Made by a program: the position numbers and the translations under genes. A DNA stretch of 64,000 nt from Parafannyhessea umbonata (lineage in GTDB: Bacteria > Actinomycetota > Coriobacteriia > Coriobacteriales > Atopobiaceae), in the NCBI RefSeq assembly GCF_900111255.1, contig NZ_FOGP01000002.1, forward strand, positions 124,001 through 188,000, read 5' to 3'. The notes under the pieces are model-generated. The model had not been told where the DNA came from and searched no databases. It worked only from the letters and a program-made list of their open reading frames with translations. Positions 13,950 to 22,601 of the stretch are shown here, one piece after another (within the stretch, counting starts at the first letter, position 1; every line of letters begins with the position of its first letter).

Positions 13950-14026
13950 CGGGGTGTGGCGCAGCTTGGTAGCGCATCTGCTTTGGGAGCAGAGGGTCGC
14001 TGGTTCGAATCCAGTCACCCCGACCA
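13950..14026 (+). tRNA. tRNA-Pro (anticodon UGG)
   Basis: 77-nt cloverleaf with encoded CCA. Anticodon loop TTTGGGA places UGG at 34-36, and acceptor CGGGGTG pairs with CACCCCG. It is followed four bases later by tRNA-Gly on the same strand. Confidence 0.97.
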
Positions 14027-14030
14027 TAAT

Positions 14031-14106
14031 GCGGCGGTAGTTCAATTGGTAGAGCAGCAGCCTTCCAAGCTGCCTGTTGCGGGTTCGAGTCCCGTCCGCC
14101 GCTCCA
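14031..14106 (+). tRNA. tRNA-Gly (anticodon UCC)
   Basis: 76-nt cloverleaf with encoded CCA. Anticodon arm CAGC-CTTCCAA-GCTG gives UCC, and acceptor GCGGCGG pairs with CCGCCGC. It is co-transcribed with the preceding tRNA-Pro and ends at the following terminator. Confidence 0.97.
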
Positions 14107-14117
14107 TGGATCCTCGA

Positions 14118-14146
14118 GGCCAGGTCCCAGTGACCTGGCCTTTTTT
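14118..14146 (+). terminator. Terminator of the tRNA-Pro/tRNA-Gly unit
   Basis: Nine-bp perfect stem GGCCAGGTC/GACCTGGCC with a 5-nt loop, followed by six T. Confidence 0.93.
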
Positions 14147-14298
14147 CTTACCGAATTTCGTCGCGCGTCAAACGACTCGCCAGCCGAGGGCGTCGATAGG
14201 GACGTCCCGTGCGCTTTATTCATCAAGCGCGGCGCGTTGCGTGCGCTCCGGCGCGGCAGCCGTAAAATGAACGCACGCAACAGACGACAGGAGAACCA

Positions 14299-15255
14299 AT
14301 GACCTCCCCCACCCTGGGAAAGACCCTCATTATCGCCAACCCGGCCTCGCGCAGCGGGCGTGGGGCGGACGCGACACGCTTTGTGGAGCGCTTCCTTTCG
14401 GCATATGACTCCGCGACCGACAGCTTCGAGGTGTGCAGAACCAGAAGCTCGGGAGACGCCACCATCAGGGCGACGCAGGCCAGGGGCTACGACTCGCTCA
14501 TCGTACTGGGCGGGGACGGGATAATCCACGAGACGGTCTGCGGCCTCATGCGGCTTGACAGGGAACTGCGCCCCGCCCTGGGCATCATCCCCATGGGGTC
14601 CGGCAACGACTTCGCCCGCTCGCTTGGCATGGTCCTCAACGAGCCACAGACGGCACTCTCCCAGATCATGTCAGGAGAGGCACGTCCGTGTGACATCGGG
14701 CGCGTGAACGTCAGGGACACCGGAGAGCTGACCTACTTCGTCGAGACCCTCTCGTTTGGAGTCGATGCCGCAATCGCGCTCGACACCACCGCCAGGCGCG
14801 CGGGCGGCTCCCACCAGGAGGGCGCGAGCCTCTTTGCAACCTCGGGGGTCAAGCTCTTCTCACATGCGCAAAAAGGTTGGCCCTACGCCGCATCCTTCGA
14901 CGGCGGCGAGCCGATATCGGGCCGGGAGATCATCTTTGCGGTGCAGAACGGCCCCACCTACGGCGGCGGCTTCAAAATCGCCCCTGACGCCATCGTAAAC
15001 GACGGCCTTCTGGACGTATGCCTCAACACGCGCGTCCCCCACGTGACGCACGCGCTGGCGCTGTTCGCAAAGGCACGCAGCGGCCGACACGTCGAATCGA
15101 GGGTCGTTCGCACGCTCAAGGCCAGGAGCATCGACGTTCGCTTCGAGGGAGAAGTTCCTCCCTGCCAGGTCGACGGCGAGGGACTCACGGGCAGCCACTT
15201 TGCGATTGATGTGATGCCCGCCGAACTCAGGCTGATCTGGCCCGGCCGCCTCTAG
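14299..15255 (+). CDS. Diacylglycerol/lipid kinase family protein (DagK/YegS-like)
   Basis: 318-residue protein with the catalytic-domain signature of the DAGK/LCB5 family: IIANPASRSGRG for the nucleotide site near residue 10, LGGDGIIHETVCGL near 71 and IPMGSGNDFARSLG near 97. The family phosphorylates diacylglycerol or other membrane lipids with ATP to recycle phosphatidate during envelope synthesis; the substrate here cannot be read from sequence. The glycine-rich loop GGDGTxNE is altered to GGDGIIHE. AGGAG lies 7 nt before the ATG. It is a single gene, closed by a terminator shared with ptsI. Confidence 0.85.
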   Translation: MTSPTLGKTLIIANPASRSGRGADATRFVERFLSAYDSATDSFEVCRTRSSGDATIRATQARGYDSLIVLGGDGIIHETVCGLMRLDRELRPALGIIPMGSGNDFARSLGMVLNEPQTALSQIMSGEARPCDIGRVNVRDTGELTYFVETLSFGVDAAIALDTTARRAGGSHQEGASLFATSGVKLFSHAQKGWPYAASFDGGEPISGREIIFAVQNGPTYGGGFKIAPDAIVNDGLLDVCLNTRVPHVTHALALFAKARSGRHVESRVVRTLKARSIDVRFEGEVPPCQVDGEGLTGSHFAIDVMPAELRLIWPGRL

Positions 15256-15308
15256 CACTTCTCCACGGGCGCGCCCAGCAGCCGCCGCGTCACACAACCA
15301 GCAGAGAC

Positions 15309-15344
15309 AAAAAGGCGGCCCCCTTGCGGAGGCCGCTTCGTTTT
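15309..15344. terminator. Bidirectional terminator between the lipid kinase and ptsI
   Basis: GCGGCC/GGCCGC stem with TTCGTTTT on the plus side and TTTTTG on the minus side, between two convergent gene ends. Confidence 0.82.
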
Positions 15345-15375
15345 AGCTATGTAGTCAGCGTGTTTCCTGATGCGA

Positions 15376-17079
15376 CTACTTTGCGGCAGCCTGGAGCGCA
15401 GCCTTGACCTCAGAGGCTGTCTTGAGCTTGAGGATCTTCTCGGTGAGGGCGTCTGCCTCCGCCTTGGTCCACTCGGAGATGATGCGACGGGTGCGCAGGA
15501 TCGAGGGGGCGGAAACGGAGAACTCGCTCAGGCCGAAGGAGAGCAGCACGGGGATGAGCAGGGGATCTGCCGCAGCCTCGCCGCACATGCCGACCATGAT
15601 GCCAGCCTTGTTGCCCTCGGAGATGACGCGCTTGAGGGAGCGAAGGACCGCAGGCTGGTACACCTCGTAGAGGTAGGACACGCGATCGTTGCCGCGGTCG
15701 GCGCACATGGTGTAGCCGATGAGGTCGTTGGTGCCAATCGAGAAGAAGTCGCACTCGGCGGCAAGGTCGTCAGCGATCAGGGAGGCCGCAGGGGTCTCGA
15801 TCATAGTGCCGACCTCTATGTTCTTGTTGTACGCAACGCCACGGGCGTCGAGCTCGGCCTTGCACTCCTCGATGAGGGCCTTGGCCTGGCGGACCTCGTC
15901 AAGAGAAGTCACGAGCGGCAGCATGATCTTGATGTCGCCGAAGGCGGAAGCGCGCAGGAGCGCGGTCAGCTGGACCTTGTACTGCTCGGGGTTGTTGAGG
16001 CAGTAGCGAACTGCGCGGAAGCCCATGAACGGGTTCTCTTCCTTCTGCAGGTTGAGGTACGGAATCTCCTTGTCGCCACCCACATCGAGCGTGCGGATGA
16101 TGACAGGTTGGTCCTTCAGGCGAAGGGCGACCTTCTGGTAGGCCGCGAACTGCTCGTCCTCGCTGGGAAGCTCGGAGGCATCCATGAAGAGGAACTCGGA
16201 GCGGAACAGGCCGACGCCCTCGGCATCGTGCTCTGCCGCAACGTTGGCGTCCTCAGGGTTGCCGATGTTGGCGACGAGAAGGACCTTGTCGCCGTCGCCC
16301 GTCACGGTCTCCTTGCCGCGGTAGGTCTCGAGGGCAGCCTTCTCGTCGGCGAAGTTCTTCGCCTTGGCGCGATAGTGCTCGAGGTCATGGTCGGAGGGAG
16401 AGACGAGGACCTTGCCAGCGCCGCCGTCGATGATGACCATGTCGCCGGTCTTGATGTTCTTGGTCGCGTCGGCGACGGAGAGGACGGCGGGGATCTCGAG
16501 GGCGCGGGCGATGATCGCGGAGTGAGAGGTGCGGCCACCGGTCTCGGTAATGATGCCCGCGACGTTCTTCTTGTCGATGTCGGCGGTCATCGAGGGCGTG
16601 AGCTCCTCCACGACGACAATCGAGTTCTCGGGGAGCGTGGAGAGGTCGACGACCTCTTTGCCCAGGAGGTCGGCAAGAAGGCCAGTCTTGACGTCGGCGA
16701 CGTCGGCGGCACGCTCACGGAAGAGCTCGTCCTCCATGTTGGAGAACATGTTGAAGTACATGTCGTAGGCCTCGCTCACGGCCTGCTCGGCGCACATGCC
16801 GGAGTCGATGGAGCCGTTGACCATGTCCTTGATGCCGTCGTCCTCGGCAAACTCGATGTGGGCGCCCATGATGAGGGCAGCCTCCTCGCCGACGGACTCC
16901 TTCATGCGATCGATCTGAGCGTTGGTCTGGGCCACGAACTTCTCGAGTGCCGCGTTGTAGCGCGCCTTCTCGGCCTCGGGATCATCCGGGGCCGTGGGGG
17001 TGAAGGACAGATCGGGAGCGACCGCGACCTGTGCAACGCCAATGCCATAGCCGTCAGAAGCGTTTACGCCTTCGTACAT
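15376..17079 (-). CDS. ptsI: PTS enzyme I (phosphoenolpyruvate-protein phosphotransferase)
   Basis: 567-residue cytoplasmic enzyme that takes phosphate from PEP and passes it to HPr, driving all PTS sugar uptake. The phospho-histidine lies in TGGRTSHSAIIAR near residue 190. The PEP-binding barrel carries GVGLFRSEFLFM, GFRAVRYCL and the active-site cysteine in VGMCGEAAADP near residue 502. AGGAGG precedes the ATG. Upstream on the same strand lies fruK, 105 nt away; ptsH and the membrane permeases are not in this window. The order fruK-ptsI suggests fructose-linked expression of the general PTS. Confidence 0.97.
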   Translation of the reverse strand: MYEGVNASDGYGIGVAQVAVAPDLSFTPTAPDDPEAEKARYNAALEKFVAQTNAQIDRMKESVGEEAALIMGAHIEFAEDDGIKDMVNGSIDSGMCAEQAVSEAYDMYFNMFSNMEDELFRERAADVADVKTGLLADLLGKEVVDLSTLPENSIVVVEELTPSMTADIDKKNVAGIITETGGRTSHSAIIARALEIPAVLSVADATKNIKTGDMVIIDGGAGKVLVSPSDHDLEHYRAKAKNFADEKAALETYRGKETVTGDGDKVLLVANIGNPEDANVAAEHDAEGVGLFRSEFLFMDASELPSEDEQFAAYQKVALRLKDQPVIIRTLDVGGDKEIPYLNLQKEENPFMGFRAVRYCLNNPEQYKVQLTALLRASAFGDIKIMLPLVTSLDEVRQAKALIEECKAELDARGVAYNKNIEVGTMIETPAASLIADDLAAECDFFSIGTNDLIGYTMCADRGNDRVSYLYEVYQPAVLRSLKRVISEGNKAGIMVGMCGEAAADPLLIPVLLSFGLSEFSVSAPSILRTRRIISEWTKAEADALTEKILKLKTASEVKAALQAAAK

Positions 17080-17184
17080 TGAATCCTCCTGTCGATTTGC
17101 AGAAACGGCATAGTGCTTTCCGAACTATTGAGCCGAACCGAAGTCCGGTTTCGATCACATGGTAAGAGCCTGGTGGAGAAGAGC

Positions 17185-18111
17185 CTACTTCTGCTCGGCA
17201 ATGAGCTTGTTGAGGTTCTCGTACACGCGGTCAATAGTAGCGCGCTTTGCGATGCCCTTGCTCGCAGCAGTTGCGGTGCCGCAAGCAGAGGCGAAGCGGA
17301 GGGCCGTCTCGTAGTCAGCGCCCTCCTGACACTTGGCGACAAAGCCAGCGACCATGGAGTCGCCGGCGCCGGTGGCGTTGACGAGGCGAATCTTTGCCGT
17401 AGGAACGGTGTGTACCTCGCCGTTCTCGTCGTAGAGGAGCGCACCGTGGCCACCGCAGGAAACGATGACGTTCTGCGCGCCGCGCTCGTGGAGCTCCTTG
17501 GCAAAGGGGATGCACTCCTCGGGCGTCTCGGGACGGGCGTCAAAGATGCGGCCAACCTCGTGGTTGTTGGGCTTGATGAGGAACGGACGTGCAGGCAGCG
17601 CCTCAAGCAGAAGGGAACCAGGCGCATCGACGACGAACCTGATGCCGCGGCCCGCGAGACGCTTCATGATGGTGTCGTACATATCCTCGGGGAGCGACTT
17701 GGGGATGGAGCCAGTGAGGATGAGCGTGTCGCCCTCGCCCACGTAGTCGATCCTCTCGAGAAGCTCGTCAACCTTCTTCTCGGAGATCTTGGGGCCCATG
17801 CCGTTGACCATGGTCATGACGATGCCGTTCAGCTTGACGTTGATGCGCGTAAAGCCGTGGTCGAGGCGGACGAAGTTAGACGAGATGCCATTCTTCTGAA
17901 GGGTCTCGATAAGGTAGTCACCCGTGAAACCTGCGGCAATGCCGTAGGCAACGTTGACGACCTTGAGCTCATTGAGCAACGTTGAAATGTTGATGCCATT
18001 GCCACCGCAGTAGAGCTCCTCGCTCGATGAGCGATTGGTGAAGCCCATGTCCAAAGTGAGCGGATGCATGACGTAGTCAATAGCCGGGTTCAACGTGACG
18101 GTGTAGATCAA
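17185..18111 (-). CDS. fruK: 1-phosphofructokinase (PfkB family)
   Basis: 308-residue PfkB/ribokinase-fold kinase. The N-terminus IYTVTLNPAIDYVM and the ATP/anion-hole motif NATGAGDSMVAGF (near residue 250) are those of 1-phosphofructokinases, which make fructose-1,6-bisphosphate from PTS-delivered fructose-1-phosphate. Tagatose-6-phosphate kinase is a close alternative. I start it at TTG 18111 because AAGGAG lies 6 nt upstream and family members begin at this point; an in-frame upstream start adds 15 residues unlike the family. It is followed by ptsI on the same strand. Confidence 0.87.
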   Translation of the reverse strand: MIYTVTLNPAIDYVMHPLTLDMGFTNRSSSEELYCGGNGINISTLLNELKVVNVAYGIAAGFTGDYLIETLQKNGISSNFVRLDHGFTRINVKLNGIVMTMVNGMGPKISEKKVDELLERIDYVGEGDTLILTGSIPKSLPEDMYDTIMKRLAGRGIRFVVDAPGSLLLEALPARPFLIKPNNHEVGRIFDARPETPEECIPFAKELHERGAQNVIVSCGGHGALLYDENGEVHTVPTAKIRLVNATGAGDSMVAGFVAKCQEGADYETALRFASACGTATAASKGIAKRATIDRVYENLNKLIAEQK

Positions 18112-18285
18112 CGGAAGCTCCTTCCAGCACACAATGTAGACTCCATTATGCCGCAAGAGTCATGCAGCCTGCTGCGAGAAACAACACACCGGACACGCAA
18201 ATTAGAATTATTTCTCAACATTTGAACGCTTGTCATCAAATAGTGGTCAACTTCTTGTGACAACATGACGAAAGCGTTAAGAAGA

Positions 18286-18314
18286 GGCCACGGCGCCCGA
18301 AGGCGGCCGTGGCC
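18286..18314 (-). terminator. Hairpin downstream of tRNA-Arg
   Basis: GGCCACGG/CCGTGGCC stem with an internal GC-rich loop, followed on the minus strand by TCTTCTTAAC. It is probably the tRNA-Arg terminator; the T tract is interrupted. Confidence 0.6.
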
Positions 18315-18324
18315 GACTAGTCTA

Positions 18325-18401
18325 TGGTGCGCCCTAGGCGATTCGAACGCCTGACCTGCGGTTTAGAAGACCGATGCTCTATCCAGCTGAGCTAAGGGCG
18401 C
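18325..18401 (-). tRNA. tRNA-Arg (anticodon UCU)
   Basis: 77-nt cloverleaf with encoded CCA; loop CTTCTAA gives UCU for AGA codons, which are rare in this GC-rich genome. Acceptor GCGCCCT pairs with AGGGCGC. Confidence 0.96.
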
Positions 18402-18474
18402 GCGCCGCTACATAGTAGCACGAAACTACGGTCGAAAGACAAGCCGCGTCGAGCCGTCAGCGCACGGCTCGCGA

Positions 18475-19365
18475 TCAGCGATCGGCCTGGGCCTCGAGCG
18501 CCCTCCTACCAAGCTCGAGGCAGCCAAGGATGCCCTGCTTCTCGTTGAGGCTGTTCGGGACGATGTAGCTGTCAAGGTCCTCAAGCTCAGGGGTCCTGAG
18601 GTACTTGTTCAGATATGCCGCAAACTTCTCGCGAACCAGCGGAAGCAGCTGCTCCTGGTGCATCACGCCGCCGCCGAGGATGATCTTCTGGGGAGAATAG
18701 CAGACCACATAGGTCTCGAGCGCCTGCGCGATGTAGTCGCTCTCGAGCTCCCAGACCTCGGGTCGGTCGACGAGCTTCTTTGCGGGGGCACCCCAGCGCG
18801 CCTCGATTGACGGGCCGCTCGCCAGGCCCTCGAAGCAGCGGTCGTGAGATGGACAGATGCAGGAGCCGGGGTCGCCGGGAGACACGGTAAGGAGGATGTG
18901 CCCGGCCTCGGGGTGAAGCATGCCGTGAACGAGCTCGCCGCCGATCATGACGCCCGCGCCGATGCCCGTACCGATGGTGATGTAGACTACGCTGTCGAGG
19001 CCACGGGCGCAGCCGAAGGTTGCCTCGCCGAGGCACGCGACGTTGACGTCGGTGTCGTAGCCCATGGGGACGTCGCAGCCCTTGCGCACGTTCCCCAGGA
19101 AGTCATAGCCCTGCCACGCCAGCTTGGGCGTGAAGAGGATGCGGCCGAAGTCGGGGCTCTTGGGATTGACGGCAGTGGGCCCGAAGGCGCCGATGCCGAT
19201 GGCGTCCACGTTCCTCTCGGCAAACCACGCGGCCATTTGGGGAACCACCTCGTCGGGAGCCACCGTGGGCATGGAAACCTGCTCTTCGATGTTGCCGTCT
19301 GCGTCGCCAACGGCAAGAACCATCTTCGTTCCGCCGGCCTCAAGGGCACCAATACGCTTGGACAT
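18475..19365 (-). CDS. ROK-family sugar kinase (fructokinase/glucokinase type)
   Basis: 296-residue ROK kinase. The ATP-binding segment GALEAGGTKMVLAVG is at the N-terminus, and TIGTGIGAGVMIGGELVHG lies near residue 130. The ROK zinc-site region HPEAGHILL is followed by SCICPSHDRCFEGLASGPS, with Cys and His ligands. The HPEAGH...CPSH arrangement resembles fructokinases of the ScrK/YdhR group more than glucokinases, but the sugar is not proven. The ATG at 19365 has GGGAGAG 3-5 nt upstream; an ATG five codons earlier overlaps that site. Single gene downstream of an AT-rich region. Confidence 0.86.
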   Translation of the reverse strand: MSKRIGALEAGGTKMVLAVGDADGNIEEQVSMPTVAPDEVVPQMAAWFAERNVDAIGIGAFGPTAVNPKSPDFGRILFTPKLAWQGYDFLGNVRKGCDVPMGYDTDVNVACLGEATFGCARGLDSVVYITIGTGIGAGVMIGGELVHGMLHPEAGHILLTVSPGDPGSCICPSHDRCFEGLASGPSIEARWGAPAKKLVDRPEVWELESDYIAQALETYVVCYSPQKIILGGGVMHQEQLLPLVREKFAAYLNKYLRTPELEDLDSYIVPNSLNEKQGILGCLELGRRALEAQADR

Positions 19366-19507
19366 GCTCTCTCCCATCAACGGGGCGCTACGCGCCGAAA
19401 CAAGCTAAGCTAATACTGCATCGTTGCAGCACATTCTATATGAGAACGATTCCATATTCATACAATACGCCTACTTTCGGCCCAAACCAAGAACGTGCAA
19501 GGACCAA

Positions 19508-20104
19508 TCAGCCCAAGTTGCGTGTTTTGGCGGCAAGCGCGGCAACGATGGTCTTGGAGTCCTGTATGAGCCCCGCCGCCACGGCGTCGACCACGTCGTC
19601 GAGCGGAACCCAGACGACGTCGGCGAACTCGCCCTCGTCCAGACAGCGCTCGCCCTCCCTCAGGCCGTGGGCAATATATATAGATGTTGCCTCGTCGCAA
19701 AAGCCGGGAGATCCGACGCTCCTCGCCAGGAACTCCAGGTTGTCCGCCACCAGCCCCGTCTCTTCCCGCAGCTCGCGCGCGGCGCAGACGGCAGGATCTT
19801 CTTGCCCATCGACCTTCCCGGCGGGAATCTCGAGCGTGGCTCGGCCCAGTGCGACTCGGTACTGCCTGACCAGGCACATACGGCCATCGCGCACCACGCA
19901 TACGCCCGCTCCCCCATGGTGACGGACGATCTCGCGCGCGGCACGGCGACCACCAGGCGGGGCCACCTCAAGAAGGTGCGCCGAGAAGATCGCGCCCCTC
20001 CAGACTGCACGGTCCGACAAGACCCGCTCCTCCAGCCGGGCGTCAGGCCCTAGGAGCCCCTCGATGGTCGAGAGCCCATCGGCCGATTCCGCATCTTGCC
20101 TCAA
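19508..20104 (-). CDS. NUDIX hydrolase, ADP-ribose pyrophosphatase type
   Basis: 198-residue NUDIX protein. The full Nudix box is present: G, five residues, E, seven residues, then RELREETGL (near residue 105). Preceding IPAGK and following VGSPGFCDEA segments match ADP-sugar pyrophosphatases of the NudF/YffH group, which hydrolyse ADP-ribose to AMP and ribose-5-phosphate. I start it at TTG 20104, since GGAGGT lies 7 nt upstream; the longer open frame upstream is non-coding. It is divergent from the RNA helicase. Confidence 0.84.
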   Translation of the reverse strand: MRQDAESADGLSTIEGLLGPDARLEERVLSDRAVWRGAIFSAHLLEVAPPGGRRAAREIVRHHGGAGVCVVRDGRMCLVRQYRVALGRATLEIPAGKVDGQEDPAVCAARELREETGLVADNLEFLARSVGSPGFCDEATSIYIAHGLREGERCLDEGEFADVVWVPLDDVVDAVAAGLIQDSKTIVAALAAKTRNLG

Positions 20105-20136
20105 CGTTGGCACCTCCGAATGATCGCGGCAGCGCG

Positions 20137-20188
20137 ATTGCGCGCAATACGTATATATCAATTCGCATATATCAAGCATACGTCTCGG
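20137..20188. promoter_or_regulatory. Repeat-rich divergent promoter region (NUDIX gene / RNA helicase)
   Basis: Between the two divergent genes there is a 12-bp palindrome ATTGCGCGCAAT (20137-20148). Next come two copies of ATATATCAA about 16 bp apart, bracketed by ACGTAT and ATACGT. AT-rich hexamers (TTGATA, TATATA) on the minus strand could be promoter elements for the NUDIX gene. The remaining sequence up to the helicase start holds nothing else I recognise. Confidence 0.35.
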
Positions 20189-20394
20189 CGGACGCGCAAA
20201 CGTGGTCGTGCTGTGCCGAGTATGCGCGTTTATTTCGGAAGATGCGCCACGCCTGTATTGCGCGACCCGCGCTCGCATACCATGGGCAAGGCGCGCAGGG
20301 CACATCTCGCCCGAAGGGGACGGCGAAAACACTCCCGAGGCCACCCCACGTCCAGAGCACGCTTGAAGCAATCCGAACGATTGGAACAACAAAT

Positions 20395-22014
20395 ATGTCA
20401 GAAACACAAGGGAGCCGAAGGGTTCCAAGGCACCATCATGCGAATGACGGTCGCGCAGATCGCGAGGCCTCCACGAGCGGCGCCGAGGGGTTCGCCGCGC
20501 TTGGCCTGAGCGACCAGACGCTCGCTGCCGTCAAGGACATGGGGCACACTGTGCCCACCCCCGTCCAGGCACAGTCCATCCCCCTCACCCTCGCAGGCAG
20601 GGACGTCCTCGCAGCCGCGCAGACCGGCACAGGCAAGACGGCCGCCTTCCTGCTGCCCACACTCGACCGCCTCTCGCACGCCGGACGCGGAGAGGGCCCG
20701 CTCATGCTGGTGGTCACCCCCACAAGGGAGCTCGCCCAGCAGATCGACGGCGTCGCGCAGGTCATCTGCAAGCACACGCACCACAAAGTGACGACCGTCG
20801 TAGGCGGCGTAAGCTACGAGCCGCAGAAGTCCGCGCTCAGGCACGGCTGCGACGTGCTCGTCGCCACGCCAGGCCGTCTGGAGGACCTCATCGCCCAGGG
20901 CGCGGCCAACCTCTCGCACGTTGAGGTGCTCGTTCTGGACGAGGCCGACCGCATGCTCGACATGGGCTTCCTGCCGGCAGTCAAGCGCATTGCGGCAAAG
21001 ACCCCCCAGTCAAGGCAGACGTTGCTCTTCTCGGCCACCCTCGACGAGGACGCCCAGGAGTGCACGGCTGGCCTCGTGAAGAACCCCGCCTGCGTGGAGA
21101 TTGCCCGCAGGGGCAGCATTGCCGACACCATCGACCAGTTCATCCTGCCCGTTTCGGCGAAGGCCAAGAACAACCTCCTGATCCAGCTCCTCAAGCGCGA
21201 GGGCTCGCAAAGGGTGATCGTCTTCTGCCGCGGCAAGCACCGTGCCGACGGCATTTGCCGCCGTCTTCGCAAGGCAGGCATCACCTGCGCGCCCATTCAC
21301 GGCAACAGGTCGCAGAAGCAACGCGAGAACGCGCTACGCAACTTCAGGTCCGGCGACGTCGACGTGCTGGTGGCGACCGACGTGCTGGCGCGCGGCATCG
21401 ACATCCCCGAGGTGTCCTACGTGGTCAACTTTGACGTCCCCGGCGAGGCCGAGGACTACATCCATCGCATCGGCCGCACCGGCCGCGCGGGAGAGTCCGG
21501 CTGGGCGCTAACCTTCGTCACCGAGGACGACTACCTCGACCTTCGCGATGCCGAGCAGCTGATGAAGTCCATCGTCCCCCTGTACCAGAAGACGGACGGT
21601 CTCGACCAGGGAGCAGACCTTCCCAAGATCGACCCACACCGTGACCCCCTGGAGAAGCTTCCCGGGAAGAAGGCCCGAAAGAAGATGGCCGAGGCCCGCG
21701 AGGCCAGGCGCAAGTCCCAGGAAGGCAAAGTCGCACTCCAGGACGACGCCAAGTCCCAAGGCAACGCCAAGTCCCAGAGCGGTACCCAGAAGAGGAGCTC
21801 CGAGCGCGGCAATAGGAAGCGCGAGCGCGGTGGAAAGCGCCTGGCCGACAGAACACAGAAGCCCAGGCGCAAGTCAGGCGGCGAAAAGAGAGGGCCTTCG
21901 CGGGCGAACGAGCCTTCTGGCCGCGCGGTGCAGAAGTTCGGTCCCGCTGGCAAGCCGACGGCAAAGCCGAAGCGCCTGAAGCGTCATCCCGGCGACCGCG
22001 GCGGAAGACGGTAA
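20395..22014 (+). CDS. DEAD-box RNA helicase (RhlE-like)
   Basis: 539-residue ATP-dependent RNA helicase. Motifs in order: Q motif (GLSDQTLAAV...PTPVQAQSIP), Walker A AQTGTGKT at 75-82, PTRELAQQ, TPGR, DEAD in VLDEADRMLDMGF, SAT, RGIDIPEVSYVVNFDVP and HRIGRTGRAG. The C-terminal ~150 residues are a Lys/Arg/Ser-rich unstructured tail typical of RhlE/CsdA-type RNA-binding extensions. Such helicases act in ribosome assembly and mRNA decay, often at low temperature. The ATG at 20395 is the first plausible start but has no clear Shine-Dalgarno site, so the N-terminal ~30 residues are uncertain. Confidence 0.92.
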   Translation: MSETQGSRRVPRHHHANDGRADREASTSGAEGFAALGLSDQTLAAVKDMGHTVPTPVQAQSIPLTLAGRDVLAAAQTGTGKTAAFLLPTLDRLSHAGRGEGPLMLVVTPTRELAQQIDGVAQVICKHTHHKVTTVVGGVSYEPQKSALRHGCDVLVATPGRLEDLIAQGAANLSHVEVLVLDEADRMLDMGFLPAVKRIAAKTPQSRQTLLFSATLDEDAQECTAGLVKNPACVEIARRGSIADTIDQFILPVSAKAKNNLLIQLLKREGSQRVIVFCRGKHRADGICRRLRKAGITCAPIHGNRSQKQRENALRNFRSGDVDVLVATDVLARGIDIPEVSYVVNFDVPGEAEDYIHRIGRTGRAGESGWALTFVTEDDYLDLRDAEQLMKSIVPLYQKTDGLDQGADLPKIDPHRDPLEKLPGKKARKKMAEAREARRKSQEGKVALQDDAKSQGNAKSQSGTQKRSSERGNRKRERGGKRLADRTQKPRRKSGGEKRGPSRANEPSGRAVQKFGPAGKPTAKPKRLKRHPGDRGGRR

Positions 22015-22043
22015 CACCGGCATAAGCCAGACATGGCAAGCGT

Positions 22044-22071
22044 CAGGGGGCATCCGAGAGGGTGCCCCCTG
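22044..22071 (+). terminator. Terminator-like hairpin after the RNA helicase
   Basis: Perfect 9-bp stem CAGGGGGCA/TGCCCCCTG with a 10-nt loop; only a poor T tract (GCATCTC) follows. Confidence 0.65.
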
Positions 22072-22197
22072 CATCTCGAGCACGAGGCCCACACGTAGAA
22101 ATCAACCGTCCCTTTCGAACACCCAGGGCCTGTTTGCCTATTCACCACTGGAGGAACGCCCCAGAGTAACATGAGCGGAATTACCTCTTCCGCCCCC

Positions 22198-22404
22198 CTA
22201 CTCAACGACCGTCGGGTACAGGCCGTAGTTGGCAAGCGTTAGGGGGTACATCGCCCACTCGTTCTGAAGCCTCTCGCGACGGGCCGCCAATAGTTCGGCG
22301 TCGTTCCCACACGCCCCCGAACGCTGGTAGCGCTCCAACGCGTTCTCGCCCCCAATGGCGCGCGTCGGCGAGGACGTACCGCACGGTGCAGAGGATGAGA
22401 TCCA
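22198..22404 (-). pseudogene. Broken reading frame, possible remnant gene
   Basis: Two overlapping minus-strand frames together give a plausible protein. One begins MDLILCTVRYVLADA at 22404. After an apparent one-base shift near 22355-22360 the other continues GENALERYQRSG and AARRERLQNEWAMYPLTL, ending LYPTVVE at 22198. Neither half alone looks complete. I do not recognise the family. This could equally be a chance frame. Confidence 0.3.
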
Positions 22405-22601
22405 TTGCATTTCCGTCATCCCCGTCCACCCTGCACGCGGCTTGCGCGCCGCACGGCGGCGAGAGCCCCATGCCCTATATGATCATGTAGACAGGGCGAT
22501 TACTCCCTATGGCCGTAGTGTGGTGAAGTCGCGTTTAGAGCGCGAGGGCAATATCATGCGAAAGCACTCTAAGAATCTACGGTTTTGTGTGGCATTGCGC
22601 T

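Noticed and set aside
15370-17082. 570-codon open frame opposite ptsI
   Set aside because: Antisense shadow of a certain gene; composition artefact.
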